NCBI GenBank assembly: GCA_913054115.1
Contig: CAJXIS010000007.1
Coordinates: 1-15,610, forward strand
From: an uncultured Acidimicrobiaceae bacterium
GTDB lineage: Bacteria > Actinomycetota > Acidimicrobiia > Acidimicrobiales > MedAcidi-G1
Length of the DNA: 15,610 nt
Direction: 5' to 3'
Positions 14,601-15,610 of the stretch are shown here, in pieces. A program made the translations under genes and the position numbers. The notes beneath the pieces are model-generated. The model searched no databases. It was not told where the DNA came from and saw only the letters and a program-made list of their open reading frames with translations. Positions within the stretch are counted from its first letter, which is position 1. Each line of letters begins with the position of its first letter.

Positions 14601-15016
14601 GGGCGGTCGGGTCCATCGACGACGACCGGCGCGAGCCGGCGGCCGACCTCACCTTCCTCTGCCTCATGATGGCGGAGGACTTTCTGGTCCGGGAGTACCG
14701 GCACCCGGTGGCCGCCGCCCTCGCCCTGGCGGCACGAGGTGTCACCGGACTCGAGCGACCAGCGTTCGCCGAGCGCTTCGACCGGACCGAGGACGAGGTG
14801 GCGGCCACCGAGGGAGGGTCGGTGGCGTTCACTGATCTCCCGGTAGAGGTCGGCGACCTGCTGGAGTCGTCCCAGAAATATGACCTGCTGCAGCTTGCCG
14901 ACCTCGACCGTGCGTTCAGTCGTCTAGCGGTCAGGTCGAGCCTCGAGTCCGCCAGCTGGACCCAGGGGCAGTTCGCCGGGTTGGCCGTCTATGCCGGGGC
15001 CTCGTCGCGGCGTTAG
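14597..15016 (+). CDS. Unknown 139-residue protein coupled to the sigma factor
   Basis: I do not recognise a family. The ATG overlaps the sigma-like gene's stop (ATGA), so the two are translated together. The protein is soluble in appearance: no membrane helix and no zinc-binding HxxxCxxC motif of ZAS anti-sigma factors. Residues 50-75, GLERPAFAERFDRTEDEVAA followed by TEGG, look like a degenerate XRE-type helix-turn-helix (compare the usual pattern of S/A-FAERLG-x-S-x2-V-x3-E-x-G). The rest is mainly helical, with an N-terminal hydrophobic patch LTFLCLMMAEDFLV (18-31). Because the position after a sigma gene is classic for regulators of the factor, a cytoplasmic anti-sigma or co-regulator is a reasonable hypothesis, but there is no direct evidence. 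Its stop overlaps the stop of the convergent NUDIX gene. Confidence 0.75.
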   Translation: MRAVGSIDDDRREPAADLTFLCLMMAEDFLVREYRHPVAAALALAARGVTGLERPAFAERFDRTEDEVAATEGGSVAFTDLPVEVGDLLESSQKYDLLQLADLDRAFSRLAVRSSLESASWTQGQFAGLAVYAGASSRR

Positions 15017-15610
15017 GAACGCGGTCGCCGAAACGGCTGGTCGAGGTCGTCCTTGTCGCCCTTCGTGTACAGGGCAGCGGGTCGTCCGCGTCTTGTCGAA
15101 CCCGTGTCGGGGGAACTCGAACTCGAAGCCATCGAAGGGGCGTCCGGGGCCGCATCGGCATCGTCGGACCGCCACGTGCGTTCGGGAGGAGCCTCAGGGA
15201 TGGGGAACCTCGGGGGAGCGGCCATTTGCCGGGACTCCATCAGGAAGGAGGCACTCGGAACCGATGCCATCGAGCGAGTGGCCGACCAGGGTTGTCTGGT
15301 CGCCGGCCCGACAGGAGCGGACTCGGCGTCGAGGTCGCGCGTGGTGCGGTCGGTGCGCTCGGTGAAGCCCTGGTTCATCTTCTCGACCTTGCGGCGGAAG
15401 TTGGCCGGCTCGAGCTGCTGGCCCCAGACGGTCTCGTAGACGCGTCGAAGCTGGGTCATCGTGAACTCGGGAGGGCAGAAGTGTGCGGCGACGGTCGTGT
15501 ACTCGAGCTTGGCACGGGCACGTTCGATGGCGTCGGTGACGATCAGGTCGTGATCGAAGGCGAGGTGGCCGCCGGGACCCGCATGTGCCCTGATGTCGGC
15601 CTCGAGTTCG
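15013..15610 (-). CDS. NUDIX/NrtR-like protein, 3' part (5' end outside window)
   Basis: Only the last 198 residues are in the window; the reading frame runs off the edge at 15610 (first full codon 15609), so no start is called. The visible part matches the end of a NUDIX domain joined to a winged helix, as in NrtR-type regulators of NAD metabolism: HLAFDHDLIVTDAIERARAK then LEYTTVAAHFCPPEFTMTQL and RRVYETVWGQQLEPANFRRK. The family-typical wing ending RGRPAALY is present, but about 85 Pro/Ala/Ser-rich residues (roughly 15094-15354) separate it from the NFRRKV helix, where relatives have only around ten. The NUDIX box itself lies outside the window, so enzyme activity on ADP-ribose-like substrates cannot be judged. 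The TAA overlaps the stop of the convergent small gene (TTAG at 15013-15016). Confidence 0.85.
   Translation of the reverse strand, partial: ELEADIRAHAGPGGHLAFDHDLIVTDAIERARAKLEYTTVAAHFCPPEFTMTQLRRVYETVWGQQLEPANFRRKVEKMNQGFTERTDRTTRDLDAESAPVGPATRQPWSATRSMASVPSASFLMESRQMAAPPRFPIPEAPPERTWRSDDADAAPDAPSMASSSSSPDTGSTRRGRPAALYTKGDKDDLDQPFRRPRS

Noticed and set aside
15013..15459. Frameshift or pseudogene explanation for the NrtR-like protein
   Set aside because: The frame stays open from the window edge to the stop, and the conserved RGRPAALY ending is in the same frame as NFRRKV, so an in-frame insertion fits better.

Overview
This window is high-GC, dense bacterial chromosome with frequent GTG starts, ATGA stop/start overlaps and TANNNT elements close to start codons. 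That fits an actinobacterium. The mix of genes would suit an Acidimicrobiia-like lineage, but this assignment is an inference and weak. I saw no tRNA, rRNA, CRISPR array, insertion sequence or phage gene.

Layout. (1) 3-5247 is an amine/guanidino-compound catabolism locus. On the plus strand a class III aminotransferase is followed by an Lrp/AsnC regulator. Converging on them from the minus strand is a tightly overlapped operon of an agmatinase-type ureohydrolase, an MFS transporter and a second class III aminotransferase. The simplest reading is uptake or export of an amine or guanidino compound, removal of urea, then transamination of the freed amine, with the Lrp protein as the likely sensor. 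(2) 5412-8722 is a plus-strand acyl-CoA operon: a biotin-dependent acyl-CoA carboxylase carboxyltransferase subunit, an acyl-CoA dehydrogenase and a histidine-rich SAM methyltransferase whose start overlaps the dehydrogenase stop. This resembles a branched-chain or unusual acyl-CoA breakdown module, but the biotin-carrying subunit is not here. (3) 8747-10147 is a minus-strand amidase with a FAAH-like signature, probably leaderless, divergent from (4) 10196-12464, an alpha/beta hydrolase followed by a two-HKD phospholipase D family protein. (5) 12526-13716 is rmuC, followed by terminator-like hairpins. (6) 13911-15016 is an ECF-like sigma factor overlapped by a 139-residue protein of unknown function. 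(7) 15013-15610 is the 3' part of a minus-strand NUDIX/NrtR-like protein cut by the window end.

The most unusual part is 13717-13919. The leader before the sigma-factor gene has no TA dinucleotide. It carries several hairpins and a perfect 15-bp inverted repeat whose right arm contains the ATG start codon, with the ribosome binding site exposed at the edge of the stem. This looks like a translational switch or a paired operator. Other points to revisit are the ~85-residue low-complexity insertion inside the NrtR-like winged-helix domain, the two histidine clusters in the methyltransferase, and the unknown partner gene of the sigma factor.
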